NCBI GenBank assembly: GCA_937885175.1
Contig: CAKZZO010000115.1
Span: 1-14,540 of the forward strand
Length of the DNA: 14,540 nucleotides
From: an uncultured Treponema sp.
Lineage (GTDB): Bacteria; Spirochaetota; Spirochaetia; Treponematales; Treponemataceae
Reading direction: 5' to 3'
How positions within the stretch are numbered: the stretch's first letter is position 1; each line of letters opens with the position of its first letter. The position numbers and the translations under genes were made by a program. Of the stretch, positions 11,696 to 14,540 are shown in pieces. The notes under the pieces are model-generated. The model saw nothing but the letters and a program-made list of their open reading frames with translations. It was not told where the DNA came from and ran no database searches.

Positions 11696-12700
11696 ATGAA
11701 AAGAATCCTATCCCTCTTGCTTACAGCCGCACTTTTTGCCATGGCCTGTACAGACGGCTTTGCTAAAGAAAATAAAAATGCGGCCACTTACCAGACCCAT
11801 GAGACGAGCGCAAAAGACGCTCCCGTGGTCTATTTTACCCGAGACATTTCCTCAGCGGGAATGCTCAAAGTTTACAATGCCCTGGGCTGGACGGCAAGCG
11901 GAAAGACTGGCGTAAAAATCAGTACGGGTGAGCCGCCGGCTTCCAACTACCTGCGTCCGGCACTCCTGAAGGACACGGTGCAGAAAGTAAAGGGCACTAT
12001 TGTGGAGTGCAACACAGCCTATGGCGGGAGCCGTGCCTCCAACGCCATGCACAGGCAGGTGGTAAAAGACCACGGCTTTTTGGAAATAGCGGACTTTGAC
12101 CTTTTGGACGAAGATGGCTCCATGCTTATTCCCGTGGAAGGGGCAAAGCGGCTCAAAAACGGCGATTATGTTGGCTCTCACTTTAAGAACTACAATTCCT
12201 ATCTGGTGATTTCCCATTTTAAGGGGCACGCCATGGCAGGCTTTGGAGGTGCAATCAAGAACCTGTCGATAGGCTTTGGAAGCGGACAGTCTGTGGCAGA
12301 AAGCGGCAAGGTTTACATCCATTCTGGCGGCACACGTGTAAAGGGCTCTATCTGGGGCGATCAGATTCCTTTTCTGGAGGCCATGGCTGAGGCTGCCAAG
12401 GGCGTGTGCGCCTACATGCAGGGCGGAAAAAACATCGCCTTTATCAATGTGCTGAACCGCCTGAGCATCGACTGTGACTGCGACGGAAATCCCCACGAGC
12501 CTGACATGCACGACATCGGCATACTGTCTTCCCTTGACCCCCTGGCAATTGACCAGGCTGCCATTGACCTGGTTTACAGCGCAAAGGATTCAGGCTCCCT
12601 CATAAACCGCATTGAGTCTCGCCAGGGCCTGCACACGCTGGACTACGCTGCAGAAATAAAACTGGGAAACCGCAACTACCGTCTGGTGGAGATTAAATAA
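11696..12700 (+). CDS. Exported DUF362 protein lacking the ferredoxin segment
   Basis: A 334-residue protein of the DUF362 family. A hydrophobic N-terminus ends near Cys18 (FAMAC), giving either a relaxed spirochaete lipobox or a cleaved signal after GFA; both put it outside the cytoplasm. Family motifs are SHFKGHAMAGFGGAIKNLSIGFGS (about 173-196), DCDC (259-262), PDMHDIGILSSLDPLAIDQAAIDLV (about 269-293). Many DUF362 proteins carry a pair of 4Fe-4S motifs after the GxGK/LH region. Here that place (about 205-240) has no CXXCXXC, so it is ferredoxin-less. The start ATG 11696 has GGAG eight bases upstream; the open frame upstream to 11549 is only the repeat. It touches the permease gene with no gap. 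The reaction is unknown. Confidence 0.85.
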   Translation: MKRILSLLLTAALFAMACTDGFAKENKNAATYQTHETSAKDAPVVYFTRDISSAGMLKVYNALGWTASGKTGVKISTGEPPASNYLRPALLKDTVQKVKGTIVECNTAYGGSRASNAMHRQVVKDHGFLEIADFDLLDEDGSMLIPVEGAKRLKNGDYVGSHFKNYNSYLVISHFKGHAMAGFGGAIKNLSIGFGSGQSVAESGKVYIHSGGTRVKGSIWGDQIPFLEAMAEAAKGVCAYMQGGKNIAFINVLNRLSIDCDCDGNPHEPDMHDIGILSSLDPLAIDQAAIDLVYSAKDSGSLINRIESRQGLHTLDYAAEIKLGNRNYRLVEIK

Positions 12701-13741
12701 ATGCTTGCAGTCCTGCAGCGCGAACTGATTTATCTCTGGTACTACTTTGACTTGCAGTTGCGTCAGATTGCGCTGTACTGGGCGGTGGGCATTGTGATTG
12801 GCTCCTGCGTATCCGTCTTTGCAAAAAACTGGATTCATCAGGCGGCGGAGCGGGTAGGGCAGAAGTTGCCCGGCATTGTTGGACTTATCTTTGCGAGTGC
12901 GCTGGGCATTGCTTCTCCCCTGTGTATGTACGGTACTATTCCCATTTGCGCCGCCTTTTCCCGCAAGGGCATTAGGGATGATTTTCTTGCGGCCTTTATG
13001 ATGAGCAGCATCCTGCTGAATCCCCAATTGATTATCTACAGTACGGCACTGGGAGTGCCCCTGCTTGTGGTGCGCCTTGCGTCAAGTTTTGCCTGCGGCA
13101 TAGTGGCGGGGCTTTTGGTTCGTGCCTTTTACTGCAAGGACAATGGGGTAGCGCTGGGAGCAGCGGCTCTGCCGTTGCAAAGCGAAGCGGAGCAATGGAG
13201 CGAAAGCGGAACTGCGGACATAGCGACCGCCACAGACGGGAAGCAAGGCGACCGGATGCGGCGGAACCCCCAAAAATCCTATTTTGACTTTTCGTCTTTT
13301 GATGAACCCCACAACCATGACACTGATCCGAACATAGGCTTGCGCCTGCTCAAAAATATCTGGCGGAACGTAAAGGCGACGGGGCTGTGGTTTTTGCTGG
13401 GTGTGGCTCTTTCTGCGGTTTTTCAGCGGTATGTTCCGGCGGAAGGCATGGCGCGTCTGTTTGGAAAGGAGCATGAAGGATTTGGGCTTTTGATGGCGGC
13501 AACGATAGGCGTACCCCTGTATGTGTGCGGTGGCGGTACCATTCCCCTGATTCTTCAATGGCTGGCTGACGGCATGAGTGCGGGAAGTGCGGCGGCCTTT
13601 ATGATAACCGGACCTGCCACAAAAATCACGAATCTGGGGGCGTTAAAAATCGCTCTGGGGGCAAGGCATTTTTGCCTGTATCTGGCTTTTGTGATTGTCT
13701 TTTCCCTTGTGACGGGAGCCTTGACCAATATGCTTTTATAG
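12701..13741 (+). CDS. Permease of the ArsP/DUF318 (PF03773) type with a repeat-derived loop
   Basis: A 346-residue, roughly eight-span membrane protein made of two related halves. Signature segments are ASPLCMYGTIPICAAF (71-86), MMSSILLNPQLIIYSTALG (100-118), GVPLYVCGGGTIPLI (270-284) and MITGPATKITNLGALK (301-316), as in PF03773 permeases. Characterised relatives such as ArsP export trivalent organoarsenicals, and others are proposed to export organometals (SaoE). Conserved Cys75, Cys83 and Cys276 fit soft-metal handling, but the substrate is not shown. The cytoplasmic loop between halves (about 146-212) is long and hydrophilic, and 158-188 coincides with a GC-rich repeat-like DNA segment. 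ATG 12701 directly follows the DUF362 stop, with GGAG nine bases upstream, so translation is coupled. Confidence 0.8.
   Translation: MLAVLQRELIYLWYYFDLQLRQIALYWAVGIVIGSCVSVFAKNWIHQAAERVGQKLPGIVGLIFASALGIASPLCMYGTIPICAAFSRKGIRDDFLAAFMMSSILLNPQLIIYSTALGVPLLVVRLASSFACGIVAGLLVRAFYCKDNGVALGAAALPLQSEAEQWSESGTADIATATDGKQGDRMRRNPQKSYFDFSSFDEPHNHDTDPNIGLRLLKNIWRNVKATGLWFLLGVALSAVFQRYVPAEGMARLFGKEHEGFGLLMAATIGVPLYVCGGGTIPLILQWLADGMSAGSAAAFMITGPATKITNLGALKIALGARHFCLYLAFVIVFSLVTGALTNMLL
13150..13265. repeat. GC-rich repeat-like segment inside the permease coding sequence
   Basis: Read on the minus strand, this stretch contains GGTCGCTATG, then CGCTTTCGCTCCATTGCTCC. This lines up with GGTCGGGCTATG...CGCTGTCGCTCCAT of the intergenic element at 11585-11618 (13 of 14 in the core). 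It remains in frame with the permease and encodes a Gln/Ser/Glu/Asp-rich loop (about residues 150-188). Base composition is clearly richer in GC than the flanking coding sequence. The exact limits are uncertain. Confidence 0.55.
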
Positions 13742-13784
13742 TTTTTCCTTCTCATTTTTTTTCAAAAGGGAGTAAAATTGCAGT

Positions 13785-14459
13785 ATGAATACACAGAAGC
13801 TTCGTATGCCCATTGACATTACCATGACCTTGCTTTCGATTATCCTCATGGGTGGAACAGTGCTCTTTCCCGATGACAGGGTGCATCAGGTGCTGGGAAT
13901 GATGCTGCTTGTGCTCTGGATTTGCCACACGGCTCTGAATCACCGCTGGTACGGCTCTCTTTTGCGGGGAAAGTATCAGCCTTACCGCATCATGCAGATT
14001 GTGGTGAACCTTGCCCTTTCTGCCTGTGCATTGCTTTTGCTGGTGAGCGGCCTGATGATGGCATGGTTCTTTCCCTTTGACGTGGGGGAGGGGCTGGGCT
14101 TTGCGCGGACGGCTCACCTAGTGTCTTCCCACTGGTACTACCTCTTTATGTGCGCTCATCTGGGCATGCATGCCGCCATGATTCTGGGAAAGATGACCAA
14201 AGGTCGAAAACTGCCCCTGCCTGCCACCGTCATCAGTATTCTGGTCTGCCTTTATGGTGTCTATGCCTTTATCATTCGGGGCATTGCAAAATATATGTTC
14301 CTGCGGCAGGAGTTTTTCTTTATTGATTTGGAGCGGGGCTACCTGCTTTTTGCGGCGGACTATCTTTCAATTCTCGTGCTGATAGCAAGTGTAAGCCACT
14401 GGCTGGGAAAGGGATTATTGGCTCTGGGTAAGAAAAAGACGGAAGTACACGAGGACTAG
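13785..14459 (+). CDS. DUF4405 (flavinylation-associated cytochrome-like) membrane protein
   Basis: A 224-residue protein with about five membrane spans. The N-terminal half shows the DUF4405 pattern: a first span, then VHQVLG (His34), WICHTALNHRWY (His48, His53), a span with LLVSGLMM, and AHLVSSHWYYLFMCAHLGMH (His111, 116, 125, 129). These histidines inside or at the ends of helices are what one expects for b-type haem. DUF4405 proteins have been linked to flavinylated extracytoplasmic electron transfer; no FMN-binding partner is visible here. It starts 43 bases after the permease, with GGAG about 12 bases before ATG 13785; ATG 13806 is an alternative. It is likely part of the same transcript and may feed electrons to the exported DUF362 protein, which is inference. 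Confidence 0.8.
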   Translation: MNTQKLRMPIDITMTLLSIILMGGTVLFPDDRVHQVLGMMLLVLWICHTALNHRWYGSLLRGKYQPYRIMQIVVNLALSACALLLLVSGLMMAWFFPFDVGEGLGFARTAHLVSSHWYYLFMCAHLGMHAAMILGKMTKGRKLPLPATVISILVCLYGVYAFIIRGIAKYMFLRQEFFFIDLERGYLLFAADYLSILVLIASVSHWLGKGLLALGKKKTEVHED

Positions 14460-14460
14460 A

Positions 14461-14540
14461 ATGCAAGAGGCAAGGGTGGCGGGGTCAGGGCAAACGCATT
14501 ATAATCCATTCGCAAGTAAGACAAAAAGGGCACAGGCGAA
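14461..14540 (+). CDS. Possible start of another gene, cut by the window end
   Basis: One base after the DUF4405 stop, ATG 14461 opens a frame that stays open to the window end (26 residues, beginning MQEARVAGSGQTHYNPF). GAGG at 14451-14454 gives a good six-base spacing, which supports a coupled downstream gene. I do not recognise the sequence. A perfect TATAAT at 14500-14505 could instead mean that this is intergenic DNA with the promoter of the next gene. Only flanking sequence can decide. Confidence 0.35.
   Translation, partial: MQEARVAGSGQTHYNPFASKTKRAQA

Noticed and set aside
11852..12511. Long open frame (219 codons) on the minus strand within the DUF362 gene
   Set aside because: It is fully antisense to a gene with clear family motifs, has no ribosome binding site, and its His/Cys/Val-rich product resembles no family. 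The same applies to 1789-2334 within mutL and 5695-6270 opposite the UGSC-like gene.
13742..13784. Terminator after the permease gene
   Set aside because: There is a T-rich stretch but no stem before it, so it looks like simple AT-rich spacer ahead of the DUF4405 gene.

Overview
The window looks like a piece of an anaerobic, host-associated spirochaete chromosome, most likely Treponema-like. The pointers are the xseB-mutL pair, spirochaete-style lipoprotein signals, many exported redox proteins, and a dispersed palindromic repeat that I believe occurs in Treponema genomes. This is an inference from gene content, because no rRNA or other definitive marker is present. Coding density is very high: no gene-free stretch exceeds about 150 bases, and almost all genes sit in tight directional runs.

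Layout. (1) Positions 1-1371, plus strand: the C-terminal half of dapB (lysine/diaminopimelate pathway), then a lipoprotein-type tyrosine phosphatase, closed by a strong hairpin-T terminator. (2) Positions 1406-7335, minus strand, read right to left: an exported two-domain UGSC-like protein with a Cys-Gly-Leu-Cys motif, an exported TlpA-type thioredoxin (CPPC), a 50-residue CD1871A-type CXXC membrane peptide, and a NapH-like polyferredoxin membrane protein. These are followed by xseB and mutL. The first four form a coherent candidate electron/thiol relay across the membrane. (3) Positions 7467-8414, plus strand: an apparently solitary beta-class DNA adenine/cytosine-N4 methyltransferase. (4) Positions 8411-10845, minus strand: a LysR-type regulator followed by an NhaC-family antiporter. 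(5) Positions 10992 to the end, plus strand: an ECF-type S component, an exported ferredoxin-less DUF362 protein, an ArsP/DUF318-type permease, a DUF4405 membrane cytochrome-like protein, and the possible start of another gene. The LysR gene is divergent from this run, and the shared 146-base region holds a perfect TGCAA-N11-TTGCA dyad that is a good operator candidate.

Two points stand out. The UGSC-like/TlpA/CXXC/NapH-like cluster looks like a dedicated, little-described extracytoplasmic redox system. The permease gene appears to carry, in frame and in its cytoplasmic loop, a GC-rich segment related to the palindromic repeat that lies intact (in the opposite orientation) in the gap between the S component and the DUF362 gene. 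This is reminiscent of protein-coding palindromic elements such as those of Rickettsia.

Functional assignments for DapB, MutL, XseB, LysR, NhaC, the methyltransferase, TlpA and the polyferredoxin rest on clear motifs. Substrates and partners of the UGSC-like, DUF362, permease, S-component and DUF4405 proteins are unknown from sequence alone.
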